From the NCBI GenBank assembly GCA_001606155.1, contig LODT01000047.1:213423-277422 (forward strand): a stretch of 64,000 bases of DNA. The letters run 5' to 3'. The DNA comes from Tieghemostelium lacteum. Lineage: Eukaryota; Evosea; Eumycetozoa; Dictyosteliales; Raperosteliaceae. Shown here one piece after another: positions 30,043 through 42,724 of this stretch. The notes under the pieces were generated by a model. It was not told the DNA's origin, ran no database searches, and saw nothing but the letters and a program-made list of their open reading frames with translations. The stretch's first letter is position 1, and each line of letters starts with the position of its first letter. Position numbers and translations under genes: made by a program.

Positions 30043-33000
30043 TTAATAGAAATCATATATTTGAACAATTTTAACTGCTTCAAGAGTATCTATAAATCTA
30101 ATGAATGGTATTAGACTTTGAATGAGTACATCAATGGAGATTTGTTCAGGTTGTTGATGTTGTTGATCATTTGTGTTGGTGGATTTTGGAAATAGGTTAT
30201 AGTTGAAATTGACCTTGACATCATCTCCAAAGTGTTCGATGGAATTGAGTGTGGATTTCAAGAGTTTTACAGGACATTCAAGTTTAACTTGTATAGAGAC
30301 ATTATTGGAAATCTGAAGGATGGTAGTCAGAGGTGACTCTCTAGCAAGGTTTAATAGAACCTCTGTGAATGGTTTAAATGTTGGAATGTGGAATGTGAAT
30401 AAACCATGTCCAAGTGATTTCACATTGGTTATTCTTGAGTCTATTTTAGACCATTTGGATTGATAAGGACTGAGAACTAGTAACTGTTCGTAGAGACCGG
30501 TTTGATCGTAATCGTCACCTAGGAGTTTTCTCAATGGCAATGCGAGAAGGAACATTTGACCGAGTATAAGAGACATTACAAACCCAGGTACTAAATCAGT
30601 AATGAAACCCTGGTCACTTAAAGCTTGCATTATACCAGTCTTTTGTGAGACTTTTCCAAACTCTTTAAAGAGTACTTCAAAATAGGATTTGAGAACATTG
30701 ATGAATGGGAACCTGTACCATGGGGTATGATCCATAAACTGACCAAACACTTGAACCATCTCCACCTGCATCCATTCTGGTAGTTTATAGTGATTCAGTG
30801 CATCACGACCTGCATGATAACTGGCATCAATAAACCCCTGTTTAGACAATAGATTGGATAATTTGTTTCCATTGACTTTGAATTTCTGTGAGTTTACAGA
30901 GGCATCTGGTATAGAACGGTAATGTATAATATATCTATTCTCACCAGCTCTAAATGATGTAAGTTTTTGTAAAGCAGGTCTGAGTTCACTTATATCCAAT
31001 TGACCAGACTTCAAACACAAAACTTGATTGGCTTCCGCTGTTATATCAGTAACCACATCTTTCAACATTCTAGTTATTGATCCATGGATATGCTCAGCTT
31101 TTACAATACACATTACATTTGTTAAAACTTTAGCTTTACCTTCGTAAACTTGAATTGGACTTATTTGATCTAAAACATCTAAAACTGGTTTTGGTAATTC
31201 AACATTATTATTATTATTATTCAATGAAGTTGATGATTTCTTATTTTTAGATTGAGCTTTTGACCAAATTTGAACAATATCACCTAGACCAACCCACCCA
31301 GCCATTTTTTGTTGTGTAGCTGAAAACTGAATGGTTTTACTAGAGAGTATTGCAGAGGCTGCACGGTTCCATGGTGAACCTTCAATTTTCATTAAATCAA
31401 TATGGGGTAGTTGTTTGAGAGCACGAATATCTTGGAAAGCTCTTTTGAGTTCACCCCATGATTGGGTATCTAGTTTGTCTGTAACCCATTTTGTAAATGA
31501 TTCAATTGAAGGTTCATCAGGTAACAGCCCAAGAATGAGTTTACTACCACGTTCAGGAATACCAATCTCACTTATGACTTTGGGTATATCATAAAATGCT
31601 GGAATGTCACGTAGAATCATGGAGAACTCTTCTCTGATTTCCTTTAGATTTTGACTGTCTGTCAGTGAGTTGGATAGTATATCGGATGGACGAGTTTCCT
31701 GTTGTTTCACCTCTGCTATTACTTCATCTTTTAGACCTATAATCTGGTCAATTATACCTACCAATGCAGTCTCAACAATGGATGTACTCTTCTTGGATCT
31801 AGCTCTAAGGACATCAATCAAAAGGAACAGTTCATCTGGAATTATGTTAACAGCTGTATTGATTTTAGGGATGGCAGCTTCAGCTAAAGGTTCAAATCTC
31901 TCTAACATTGTAAGCATTGGATTTACATAAGATTTCAAAATGAGTTCAACAGCATTTCCAAGACCTGGAATGGAATCAGGAATGAGGTTCTTGGCAGCTG
32001 CTGATAGACCTACTTGAATCTTTGGTAACATAACTCTGAGGTTCTTTAGAATGTCTTTAATGGCATTCAAAGCTATATGAGGAGCTTGATTAAGAATAGC
32101 GTTAATACGTGATTCAGTGGTAGAAATAACATTGGTTACACTTGTCAAGTCTCTATGTACATCTTGGAAATTGACATCTTCGTATGGTAACTTTCTAAAG
32201 CACATCATGAAATCAACCGTTGGGTCATTAGGTTGCATTTCATAGACCATGCTGTCTTGGAATCCTACAGATTCAATAATCTTTCTCCAATCCAAGAGAC
32301 TACGGAACCCTCTAATTTCATCACGTTCAGAAGGTGCTTGAACACCAGTAAGTGCATTGAAAACCATATGTGCACAATCTAGCATTGGCATCAAATGTCT
32401 ATTTTCATCTAGATTATGTTCACGAGTTATAAAGCAACCTCCAGGTCTGAGTATTCTATGCACACCTTGAAGGAACTGTATAATTTGTTTTGGTGGTAAA
32501 TGATGAAGACCTTGATTAACAGTAACCAAGTCAACACTCTGATCTGGAATCTCACTAAACTCTCTACCACCCTTTTTAATATGGTTATAGTCAATCTTTA
32601 TACACTCTCCCAATTTTGTTTTGTCAACAGTACCACGTTCCAGAGTTGCACCAATATTAGTCTCATCAGCTTCTATATCATCATGTACAATCCAAGTCTT
32701 ACCACGCATTTGAAGAGCAATTCTCAAAGGAGTAATTAGCTTTCCATGGTCACCTATACTCACTAGATCATGTACCTTACCAACCATACCAATATGTGAA
32801 AGTACCGAAACAGTCTCTCTCACAAGTTCCCTCTTTTGTTCAGCAAGTTGTTTCACAAGATTCCAAACTGACATGACACCCGATAACGGACCTTGATTGA
32901 GAGCCAATTGCTCTATAAGCTTCATATAAATTGCATTATCATCTGCCAATCTCTGATCCCATATAGCAGTATTAATGATTCTCATCAATGCGTTATTATT

Positions 33001-34716
33001 GGTCAATGACAAGAACTCTGTTAGAAAAGTTTCAATAAAAGTCTGTCTCATTTGAGGATCTTTCATTAGAGCTCTGAATGAGTTACTTCTATGAATTTCA
33101 GTGTTATCTATAAGTCTCTGAACCTCATCACTATCCTTACAAGATTCTCTAGCTGGATGAACAAAGACTCTACTTGGAAGATCCTTACTCTTACTATTGT
33201 GATCTGAAACATCATCACAACCATAATGTGTCCACCAAAGACTTGTAAATCTTCCAGAAGGGTCATACTTTTTCTTATCCAATTTAAATTGTTCAAAACC
33301 TGGATAAGCCTTTCTCAACTGTTTCCTAGTGTAATGGTGTCTATAAGGTAGATAGAATGTACCCCCTTCTTGTAACGTTATATTTGCCAATTTCTTATGA
33401 TAACTCTTTAATAATTGATCACCTTCTGGTGTTCTTCGAATACGGAAATAAAATACAAAAGCATAGCTTCCACCAGATGTTGCAGAGTATGGTATAGCAG
33501 TATCAGTATCATGATGAACAAATCTAATAGTGACGTTCAATAGTGTCAATATAGTCTCTTTGGACATTTGTTTGAGCACAATGTCCTTGACATCACTAAC
33601 CCATGTATTGAAATTATCTTTTGGTACAAAATATTCTTGTAGTATGAAAGTATCATCAATTAATAACCAAGGGCTATAGAGTTGTGCCAAAGGTTTAGCA
33701 CTCTCAAATAACAAACTATTGGAATCGTTGACTTCTGACCAATCCAATGCAACACCCATGGAATGCTCAATAGCAAATCTCACCTCTCTCAAAGGTCCTG
33801 CAAACCACTTATACATGGTTTTTGATGCCATTGACATTTCCTTAGGTTTTGCAGGTAGATTACTGACAGTTGGTGTATCAGATGCTCTACAGAATATATA
33901 TATATCAGCTACATCAAATGTTGTAATATCAATTCTTGCCAATTTAATTTCAATACCTTCTTGATTTTGTTGATTTTTAACCATTTTTTCATAGACGTGT
34001 GGGAGATCACTTAAAGGTGTCATAACAGTGTCCATTGAGAGTCTATGGTTATCTTTAACTTTCAATGTCACTTCATATATAATACCAAATAGTCCATAAC
34101 CTCCTATACACAATCTGAATAAATCTCTAGCCTCTTCATTATCAGAGTCTCTTGAACATTCAATTATACTACCATCTGCTCTAATCAGTAAGAATCTTAC
34201 CACAGATTCAGCCAAACAATAATCAGTTGTAATACCATGACCATTAACTGACAATGTACCACCAACTGAAAAACTACAGTAACTTTGAAGTGTTCTAGGT
34301 GCCTTTGCATAGTTATTCAAAAATACAATTAAATCAGACCACATGGCACCAGTACCCACTGTAACCTGTCTCTCTTCATTGTGATACTTCATATGTGTTA
34401 TATACTTCATATCAATAACTACACCATCCCTATTCAAAGTGTGACCACCCATTGAATGTTTAGTACCTCTAATTGAAACCACTTGGTCATTCTCATTGGC
34501 ACTCTTTAAAACTCTTTGAACATCTTCAATTGTTCTAACCTGGTTAAGTGAATAGACTTTACATGCATTCAATCTAGACACATCATCCAATATTATAGAA
34601 GTACCAATATGATCAGGCCAACATTCTTGACCTTTATCATGGTACACATCATTAAATAGACATTCTTCCTCCTCCTCTACTTTATCTCCTGTATTCTTAT
34701 TTTCAATATCTATCAT
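30043..34716 (-). CDS. FAD-linked oxidase fused to a SAM methyltransferase
   Basis: One uninterrupted frame of 1557 aa. Residues ~50-230 are a PCMH-type FAD domain: RGTKHSMGGHTL (83-94, His where related enzymes attach FAD) and SVGGTLSVNGHG (150-161). Residues ~230-500 look like the matching oxidase C-terminal half and end with HYTRKQLRKAYPGFEQFKLD...YDPSGRFTSLWW, as in aldonolactone/alditol oxidases. Residues ~640-850 are a class I methyltransferase: SVDLVTVNQGLHHLPPKQII, then VHRILRPGGCFITREH. The remaining ~700 residues are mostly helical, with one possible membrane helix (VPGFVMSLILGQMFLLALPL), and match nothing I know. No signal peptide is present. Substrate unknown; the fusion suggests sequential oxidation and methylation of one small molecule. 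Confidence 0.85.
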   Translation of the reverse strand: MIDIENKNTGDKVEEEEECLFNDVYHDKGQECWPDHIGTSIILDDVSRLNACKVYSLNQVRTIEDVQRVLKSANENDQVVSIRGTKHSMGGHTLNRDGVVIDMKYITHMKYHNEERQVTVGTGAMWSDLIVFLNNYAKAPRTLQSYCSFSVGGTLSVNGHGITTDYCLAESVVRFLLIRADGSIIECSRDSDNEEARDLFRLCIGGYGLFGIIYEVTLKVKDNHRLSMDTVMTPLSDLPHVYEKMVKNQQNQEGIEIKLARIDITTFDVADIYIFCRASDTPTVSNLPAKPKEMSMASKTMYKWFAGPLREVRFAIEHSMGVALDWSEVNDSNSLLFESAKPLAQLYSPWLLIDDTFILQEYFVPKDNFNTWVSDVKDIVLKQMSKETILTLLNVTIRFVHHDTDTAIPYSATSGGSYAFVFYFRIRRTPEGDQLLKSYHKKLANITLQEGGTFYLPYRHHYTRKQLRKAYPGFEQFKLDKKKYDPSGRFTSLWWTHYGCDDVSDHNSKSKDLPSRVFVHPARESCKDSDEVQRLIDNTEIHRSNSFRALMKDPQMRQTFIETFLTEFLSLTNNNALMRIINTAIWDQRLADDNAIYMKLIEQLALNQGPLSGVMSVWNLVKQLAEQKRELVRETVSVLSHIGMVGKVHDLVSIGDHGKLITPLRIALQMRGKTWIVHDDIEADETNIGATLERGTVDKTKLGECIKIDYNHIKKGGREFSEIPDQSVDLVTVNQGLHHLPPKQIIQFLQGVHRILRPGGCFITREHNLDENRHLMPMLDCAHMVFNALTGVQAPSERDEIRGFRSLLDWRKIIESVGFQDSMVYEMQPNDPTVDFMMCFRKLPYEDVNFQDVHRDLTSVTNVISTTESRINAILNQAPHIALNAIKDILKNLRVMLPKIQVGLSAAAKNLIPDSIPGLGNAVELILKSYVNPMLTMLERFEPLAEAAIPKINTAVNIIPDELFLLIDVLRARSKKSTSIVETALVGIIDQIIGLKDEVIAEVKQQETRPSDILSNSLTDSQNLKEIREEFSMILRDIPAFYDIPKVISEIGIPERGSKLILGLLPDEPSIESFTKWVTDKLDTQSWGELKRAFQDIRALKQLPHIDLMKIEGSPWNRAASAILSSKTIQFSATQQKMAGWVGLGDIVQIWSKAQSKNKKSSTSLNNNNNNVELPKPVLDVLDQISPIQVYEGKAKVLTNVMCIVKAEHIHGSITRMLKDVVTDITAEANQVLCLKSGQLDISELRPALQKLTSFRAGENRYIIHYRSIPDASVNSQKFKVNGNKLSNLLSKQGFIDASYHAGRDALNHYKLPEWMQVEMVQVFGQFMDHTPWYRFPFINVLKSYFEVLFKEFGKVSQKTGIMQALSDQGFITDLVPGFVMSLILGQMFLLALPLRKLLGDDYDQTGLYEQLLVLSPYQSKWSKIDSRITNVKSLGHGLFTFHIPTFKPFTEVLLNLARESPLTTILQISNNVSIQVKLECPVKLLKSTLNSIEHFGDDVKVNFNYNLFPKSTNTNDQQHQQPEQISIDVLIQSLIPFIRFIDTLEAVKIVQIYDFY

Positions 34717-35219
34717 GTAAAATCTAAAGATATGATTATATCTTTATTTTTCTATTTGTTTTCCTATTTAAAACAATATGAAATATGAAAGTTTGTTTTT
34801 TTTAAGAGGTATTATAAAAATATCTAGATCAAAAAAAAAAAAAAAAAATTAAAATTTCACAAAAAAATGAGGTGCAATTTTAATTCATTGACGTGTGGAT
34901 CCAAGTTTTCCCATGTGACATCATTAATTGTTTTAAATGGATTTTTAATTCAAAATTAAATTGTAAAACCAATTGAATTTCATTTAATTATTAGGTGTTA
35001 AAAACACTATCATAGCAGTTCCCTATTAAATAATAACTAAAAATTAATTATTTGATGAATATATTAAACTTTTGATTTCAAACTTTGATTTTTTTGTATT
35101 ATCTCTAAAAGAATATGTAGTTTCAAATGTTCATCAAAGAGAATAAAAAATTTTTTTATTTTTCATTTTGTTTTTTTTTTGGAGGGAACAAACACCAAGC
35201 AATTTGAACAGAAACACAA
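34717..35219. other. Divergent intergenic region
   Basis: 503 bp between two genes transcribed away from each other, so both promoters lie here. It contains long A and T tracts (A17 near 34832) and no gene or repeat that I can support. Confidence 0.5.
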
Positions 35220-38200
35220 ATGAATCAATCTTTACTTGAAAACATTACAGGTTACTACAAAGATTCTCTCTCTTCTATTAAAAATGTCAGAGAGAATGGA
35301 ACCAATTCAATTAAAGAGCTATTAAAGAATCAAGATAATCTATTAGTGTTTTTAGAAATTTGTGGCACAGGTGACCAAATCGATTCAGGTCTAAAAACTT
35401 TTATTTCAGTTATTGTAAAAAATGAAATTAAAGAAAATTATCCAGAGGTATGTTTATCACTTTAAGCATTGATGATCAATTAACGAAATACTAATAAAAA
35501 AGGCGCGTCAAAAAAAATCAAAAAAATATTTTTTATGATAATGATGAACATTATATATAAATAGAAAGATACAACTGAAAATCTAATTACACCAGAGAGA
35601 AAAGAGATTATAAAAGAAAAAATTATTGGTATTATATTGACATCTACCAATCAAACTGTTCAAGCACAGTTATTGGAGGCATTATCCATCATTACACAAA
35701 ATGATTTTCCAACTGAAAAATGGCCATCTCTAGTACCTCAATTATCTTTGAACCTTGAAACTCAATTGGCTAGCCAAAACTATCAAAATATCAACAAAAT
35801 TCTAAATATCCTCCAAACCATTTTAAAGAGATACCAAGAAGAAATGCATACCACAAGTGTTATGATACAATTGAAAGCCATTCTTGAATCACTCGCTTCA
35901 GTTTATTTAAAAACCATTGTTGTGAGTATTCTACCCCTTCTCTATAATACCCTTTATTCTGATACCTATATTAACATTTACTAATCTTTAATTTTAGCAT
36001 ACCAGTACATTAATTGACAGCACTCAGAATGGTGATGAATTGAAATTACTGTTCACATCTATAAAGTATCAATTACAAATTTACTTTTCATTGAGTTATA
36101 TTGACATTCCAGAGGCATTTGAGGACAGTTTAGAAAGTATTTGTCCAGTATTTATAAAATATTTATCCTATAGATCACAATTACCACAATTGATGCAAAG
36201 TAAAAACGATGATGATGCACCACTTCTCAATCAAGTTCAAACTTTAATTTGTGATATTATCAATCATTTCACTTTGAAATATGATGATATTATTTCCAAC
36301 TATCTTCAATCATTTGTTCAAACTGCATGGGTATTATTATCACAAACCTCTAATGAAGTTAAAAATGATCATGTAAGTACTTTTCTATCCCACTACAACT
36401 TATCTGAACTATTTATTAATATAAAGAAACTTTAAATTATTATAGTTAGTTTTCTCTGCCATTTTATTATTAGGATCAGCAAGTATGAGTATTAAACGTG
36501 ACATATTCAGTTCTGTTGAAACTCTTCAACAAATTTGTTCAAATATCATTATTCCAAATATTAAATTGAGAGAATCTGACATTGAATTATTTGAAGATGA
36601 AAAAGTTGAATACATGAGAAGAGACATTGAAGGTAGTGACTCTGATACCAGAAGAAGAGCTTCCATTGAATTAGTCAAAGGTCTAAGAAAATTCTTTGAA
36701 GAACAAACAACTCAAATTCTCTCTGGGGATATTGAAAAACTCTTATTAGTATGTAATAGATTCAAAAGTTAAAAATATAAAGATATAGATATTAATATCG
36801 TTTTTTTTTTGTAGGAATATCAAAAGAATCCAAGTGAAAATTGGTTATCTAAAGATTCAGCAATATTTTTAGTAACTGCTTTGGCAATTAAATCATTTGA
36901 ACAGAAGGAGAATAAGTTGATAAAGTCAATGGACTTTTATAAACACTATATTGATCCAGAATTGGCTAATCCAAATTGTCCAGATTTGTTGAGAGCTGAT
37001 TGTTTGAAATTTGTAACCATTTTTAGAGAAGAGATTCCAGTGCAAGAGTACCCTAGACTGGTACAATTGGTTATACCATGTCTACAAAATCCAGATTATA
37101 TAGTACATACCTATGCCAGTTCATGTATTGATAAATTGTTGACTGTAAAAGATCAGAATCAATTGAGATTACAATTGTCTCCACAAGATTTACCAGCACT
37201 TTTGGTACCTTTAGCCAATGTTTTTAACTTCCCATGTTCCAAACAAAACGAGAGAACCATGAGAACCATTGTCAGAATTGTATTGAGAATGATTGGTAAA
37301 GTAGACAAGGATACCACCATTCAATTACTAAAGAAATTCACAAGTATCATTCTAGAGGAAGCCAAAAACCCATCTAACCATCTATTTGATCACTATTGTT
37401 TCGAGGTCATTGGTTCACTGTTGAAGACATTCTCATCAGAGGCTGAAATTTTCCAGATTGTTGTACCACTAGTAGAATACGTTCTCCAAAACGATGTAGC
37501 AGAATTCACACCATACATTTTCCAATTGTTGGCTGTGTTGGTTGAATCTGCCAAACCAGAGAATTTACAAAATTTCCATAGTGCATTGCATATCATTACT
37601 CAAGCTGTAGTTTGGAAGAACCATGGAAATATTCCAGCACTTGTTCGTCTATTACAAGCCTATCTCAAGAAAGACTCTGCATTCATTGCACAGAACAACC
37701 TTTTGACTCCCATTTTTGGTATCTTCCAAAAACTACTTTCTATGCCATCTCAAGACCACGAAGGTTTCTATCTCTTAGAGTCCATTGTTGAGTTTGTTCC
37801 ATTGGAATCATACAAGGATATGATCTCTAAAATCTTTGATTTAATAATCCAAAGAATCTCAACCAAGAAAACCGAAAAGATTCTCAGATGTTTCATTGTC
37901 TTCCTCTGTGTCTTTATTGCCAAAAATACCGTAGAGGTTACTAGTCAGGCTATCAAGTTCCTCAGAGCTGATTTGTGGACTCGTGTATTAGATAAACTCT
38001 GGTTACCAACTGCACTCACAATCAGTGGTCCAATTGAAAAGAAGATTCTATCCGTTGGTCAAACCTATCTTCTTACCAATATGGAAATCTTCCAATCTCC
38101 TGATGAATTGTGGCTTAGACTACTCAAATGTCAATATTCATTGCTTACCGGTCAAGTCATCTCCAATGAACAATCTGAGAGCTTAGAAGACAAGGCAACC

Positions 38201-38401
38201 TATCTAGAAGAGGATCCAGAAGGTTACACACCTTCATTCACCCAACTACAGTTTTGTAAAAAACTTGATGTTGATCCATTCCCAACAGTCTCTCCAAAAC
38301 AATTCTTTTTACAACAAATTCATGCTTTTGCATCCTCTAACGAAGCTGTTTTAACACAAATTCAAAGATCAGGTATCTCTCTTCAAAATTTAGAAATCTA
38401 A
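35220..38401 (+). CDS. cse1l: Exportin-2 / Cse1 (importin-alpha re-exporter)
   Basis: Five exons (35220-35447, 35565-35921, 35998-36372, 36446-36748, 36815-38401), all phase 0 joins, give 949 aa; the family is usually 960-975. The protein is a HEAT-repeat importin-beta relative. Segments matching Cse1/CAS are FPTEKWPSLVPQL, FEDEKVEYMRRDIEGSDSDT (the conserved acidic turn), TRRRASIELVKGLRKFFEEQ, NPSENWLSKDSAIFLVTALA and NPDYIVHTYASSCIDKLL. It binds importin-alpha with RanGTP in the nucleus and returns it to the cytosol. It has the most introns of any gene in the window. It is tail-to-tail with GINS3. Confidence 0.95.
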
Positions 38402-38543
38402 AACAACTACTTATCGAACAACCACCTCCAAAAACAAAATAGATCAATTTTAATTAGTTAATCTTTTTATTATTAAAAGCCAAATAAATAACAATATAAA
38501 TTATTTTAGGAATATATTAATATAGTAGTAATTTTTATTTTAA

Positions 38544-39328
38544 TTAATCATCATTACCCATATCAGTAAATCTTTTTCTTTTTAATTTATCTTTGTTATT
38601 ATTACTAAAAGTGCTTCTATTATTGTTATTATTATTATTAGTATCATTATCACCTTCTTGTTTTAATTTTTCACCTCTTCTATTTTTCCAATCATCATAG
38701 GCAATTGATGAATTATATCCATTTAAAAATACAAATCTCTCTACAACTGTATATTTTTGTAGTGATTTTGAAATATCAGCATTCCTTAGATGCAATGATT
38801 GATTATAAATATCCAAAAATCTATCTCTAAATGTTTTAAATAATAATGTACTAATTTTTGGATTATCAAATCTATTGTTTGTTATATTAGTTCCTATTTC
38901 ATACCATATTCAAAATTATCATTTAAACACTTACAAATTTGCCAACTTGATACCAAATATATCATAGTATTGAAATTTCCTCATAGAAATAACTTTTGGA
39001 TCCGCAATTAATTTATTCTTAAATTCATCTTGATAGGCCATTGGGTAGTCTAATGACACCAACAATCTCTTTGCTAATGGATATGATAACCAAAATGCTA
39101 AATGTATAGTTGAAAATCTTTTTAACTAATTTTAAAACTATTAATATCTATCTACAGACAGTATTCTCAATAGATCTATTAAGTTAACTTCTACTTTACA
39201 TCTAAATCAACTGAACCTGTATCTAATAATCCTAAATGATATGCATCATGTTGAAATGTACATGGTATTTTTTCTTCCTCTGCCAAAATATCATCAATAT
39301 CAAAGTAATCTTTTTTTGATTGAGTCAT
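38544..39328 (-). CDS. gins3: GINS complex subunit 3 (Psf3)
   Basis: Three exons, 39200-39328, 38935-39125 and 38544-38871 (phase 0, then phase 2), give 215 aa, the normal Psf3 size plus a tail. The N-terminus YFDIDDILAEEEKIPCTFQ with GLLDTG is the Psf3 hallmark. HLAFWLSYPLAKRLL follows as the second conserved block, then YYDIFGIKLANL and the helical part LLFKTFRDRFLDIYNQSL. The end is Asn-rich with a basic KRKRF cluster that could be a nuclear signal. GINS joins Cdc45 and Mcm2-7 in the replicative helicase. The third exon start is chosen by frame; an earlier AG would lead to a stop. Confidence 0.85.
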
Positions 39329-40115
39329 TTATGTTAAATAGTGTGTTGGTTTATGAGTTTTTTTGAGCACTATTTAAAAATTTAAAAAAAAGGAGGGAAC
39401 TCATTTTTTAATTAATTTATATATGTTATAATAATAATATTGAAATCAAATATTATCGAAAATTGAAATATTGGAACAGACTACTTTTAAAAATTTGAAA
39501 TTTAAATTACATCTAGATATTAATGTATATATATATATATATCTCTCAATTCCATTTAAACCTATAAATATATTTATTGCCAAAACAAATATTGAAATTG
39601 GGGAGTGTTACTTGTAAAAAAACAAATAATTTATATTTGTATTTCTATGTATGTGTTTGGTTATTGTATTTTTATGATTTTTTTTTTATTAGAATATTTC
39701 ATTGGTATTAATATTTTGAAAGATAAAAAGAGACTCTAACATTCTAAAAATAAGATCAAATTAATAATCTTTAGATTGTGTGGTTTTTCCAAGTTTCTTT
39801 ATTCTATTTATTTAATAATTTTTTTTTAACGATAGAAAGTTTTTTTTTTTTTTAATTTTTATTAAATTATATATCCAGTTTGTTTGTTTTTTTGAAGATT
39901 GATTTTGAAATGATATTAACAAAGTGATAAATAGAATCCCTAAAATATTAAGAAAAAAAAAAAGTAACATTGGTATGTAATATGTTCAAACTATATTGTT
40001 AGGAACTAAAGAATAGAAAAAGATATTAATATTTAATATCCTACTATATAGTAACATAGAGTATAAACGATAAATATATATACATAAAATACAAAAAGGA
40101 TAATAGAAAACTAGA
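39329..40115. other. AT-rich intergenic region
   Basis: 787 bp without a gene. It holds a TA microsatellite (39525-39542), several T and A tracts, and presumably the promoters of GINS3 (leftward) and the Sec7 gene (rightward). Nothing structured is seen. Confidence 0.5.
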
Positions 40116-42376
40116 ATGAATGATTTAATAAGTCATGAAATAGTTAATTCAAATAATAATAATACACAATATTTTCAAGATTTTGAGACAGGTGAAGATA
40201 TATCCCCAGAACCAAATGTTAATATTGATTCTATGAAAGTACATATAATAAGTAATGAATCATCACCGATATCATCTACATCCTCACCTTCATCATCTCC
40301 GTCAACAAATGCAACTACTTCAACATTAACTTCAACCTCAGTAGCTACAACCCCTCCTTCTGTAAATAATAATAATATAATAACAACAGCAACTCTTCCT
40401 CTACATGCTGACCAATCAAGTCCACTAAATACACCACCTTCTGATAAAAAGAAGTTGAATATAAATTTAGAGGTTCTCAGTACTTCTGGAGGAGGAGGTG
40501 GAGGAAGTTCAAGTAATAATAATAGTCCAATAAGTAATAGTACCACTACTCACAAACACAAGTCATCTAATAGTAATAGTAATAGTAATGGTAGTGGTAC
40601 TAGTCATAAAATGCATAGTCATACTTTATTGTCTAGTAGGATGCCTGTACTTTTGACTATGGTTTTTGAAATGTTTTTAGGGGGTGGTTTGATATTTTTA
40701 TTAGTTTGGGGGTTGATAAAGGACTTGATACCTCTAATTGTATTAGGAGGTTATGGTGCACTGATACTAGTGATTTCATTCATTTCATTGATAGGTCTTT
40801 ACAAGAGTAGTAAATCAGTTATTATATTGTATTATTATTGGAAATATGCAGGTATCTATATAGTTATACTACTCTGTGTTGCATTGGGTGTCTTGGTACA
40901 TTATGACTATTTATTACTGTCGAATGATGGTACTCCATGGTGGGCAAGTGTCATTGTCATTGCAGGTATAGGTTTCTTTTCAATTAGTTGGTATATGATA
41001 TCCATGAAATGGTTGTATCCAATGGTTAAAGAAATTAGATCGGTAAGAGCTGTGGTTCTAAAGGAGATTCAAACAGATGAGGAAATTGGAATACCTACAG
41101 ATAATGGTAGTCCTATAATCCACGTAAACAAGGAACCTTATATGATTAGTGGTTCCTCTCCAACTATTCAAACTCATCAACCTTCTTCTATACCCTCTTC
41201 ATCTAGTGTTCATTCTCATCGTGATATGCATATGCATTCTGATCAGGAAGTTGATGTAGACAATGACGATGATGATGACGATGACGATCTGGAATACCTC
41301 GACCAAATGACACCTCGTCCCCAGTATGGTGTATTGCAACCTGAAGACCCTCTTATTGTCAGTGTTAGAAAATTCAATAAGAATCCAGAATCGGGGGTAA
41401 AATATATCTTGGAGAACAACTTACTCACTCAGATTAAAGGTGGTATAAATCTAGTTGACTTCCTCTATGATATTGATGAATTGAATAAGGTTAAAGTTGG
41501 TGAATTCCTGTGTGGAACTACACCCTATCACAAGGAGATTTGCGCAGAGTTTGTCAATCGTTATGACTTTAAACACAAGGAGTTTGATGAAGCACTTCGT
41601 GAGTACCTCTCTAAATTCAGGTTACCAGGAGAGGCACAAAAGATTGATAGAATGATGGAGAGATTTGCCATTAGATATCATCAAGAGAATCCAGAGATCT
41701 TCCCAGACTCTGATACAGCCTATATACTGGCATTCTCATTGATTATATTGAATACAGACGCACACAATCCAGCCATTAAGAATAAGATGGCAAAGAAGGC
41801 ATTTGTACAGAATAACACTGGATTCAAGGGTAAGAAAGATTTACCTATAGAGTACCTTGAGAAACTCTATGACAGAATTCAAAATAATGAGTTAAAGATG
41901 GTTAATGATTCCATGTTTTCAAATGCACAAGTTAAAGGTTGGTTGTACAAGATGACTTCAAATCAAAAGAAATGGCAGAAACGTTGGTTCATTCTCAAAA
42001 ATAATTGTCTTTACTATTTCCAAAATGAAAAGGATGAAGATAATCCTAAAGTTATTATACCCTTAGAAGGTCTTAGAGTTCAAAAGAGCTCTGAATTGGT
42101 CTTGGAAATTGAAGACCCAACTGTTGGTACTATTAAATCTGTAAAATTGACACCACAAGGTCCTATAGAAGGTCAACATTGTAAATACTCATTGAAAGCT
42201 ACATCACCAGAGGAAACTGAAAAATGGTTGAAAGCAATTCGTAACAATACTCTAGGTTCACCAGTATTACTATTAATTAAAAAGAAAAAGAAATTATTAT
42301 CAAAATTGGCTGCTAATGGTGGTCAATTACAAGATAAAGATCGTAGAAAATCAATTATTGATGCTTCCTCTTCAAA

Positions 42377-42412
<36 letters not shown>

Positions 42413-42560
42413 CAACAATTATAATAATAGTAATCATAATCAAATTAATAGTGAAAATAGTAGTAGTAATTTAGTAGGTAATAATGATGATTTAACAACA
42501 ACTGAATCTGATTATAGTAAAAGTAAACAAACAGAAAGTGAATTTTTGTTTAATCAATAA
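40116..42560 (+). CDS. Membrane-anchored Sec7-PH protein (Arf GEF)
   Basis: One exon, 814 aa. Residues 1-170 are Ser/Thr/Asn-rich. Residues ~175-310 contain four hydrophobic helices (LTMVFEMFLGGGLIFLLVWG, LIVLGGYGALILVISFISLI, YIVILLCVALGVLVHY, SVIVIAGIGFFSISWYMI). After an acidic Asp-run comes a Sec7 domain (~405-590) with the full catalytic loop FRLPGEAQKIDRMMERF; the exchange glutamate is E506. A PH domain follows (~606-712: VKGWLYKMTSNQKKWQKRWF, EETEKWLKAIRNN). The tail is poly-Asn. Sec7-PH is the cytohesin/ARNO core; cytohesins are recruited by a coiled coil and lipid binding, whereas this one appears permanently embedded in a membrane. Role inferred: Arf GTPase activation. Confidence 0.9.
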
Positions 42561-42724
42561 AATAACTATTTTTATATTTTAATAACTCTATCTATTTCAT
42601 ATTTAATATAAATAAAAAATAAAAAACCAAGAGTGATGAGAATGTAGAATTATTTAATTTATTTCCAGAAAGGTTGTATATAGGATTGCAAAATTGATAA
42701 AGTTTCTATTCGTTGTTGTTGTTT

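Noticed and set aside
29932-30114. Short plus-strand frame overlapping the end of the oxidase-methyltransferase gene
   Set aside because: Lys/Asn-rich, 60 residues, overlaps the coding end of a clear gene on the other strand.
40175-40546. Minus-strand frame opposite the Sec7 gene start
   Set aside because: Product of Ser/Thr-rich codons read in reverse; no start context or domain.
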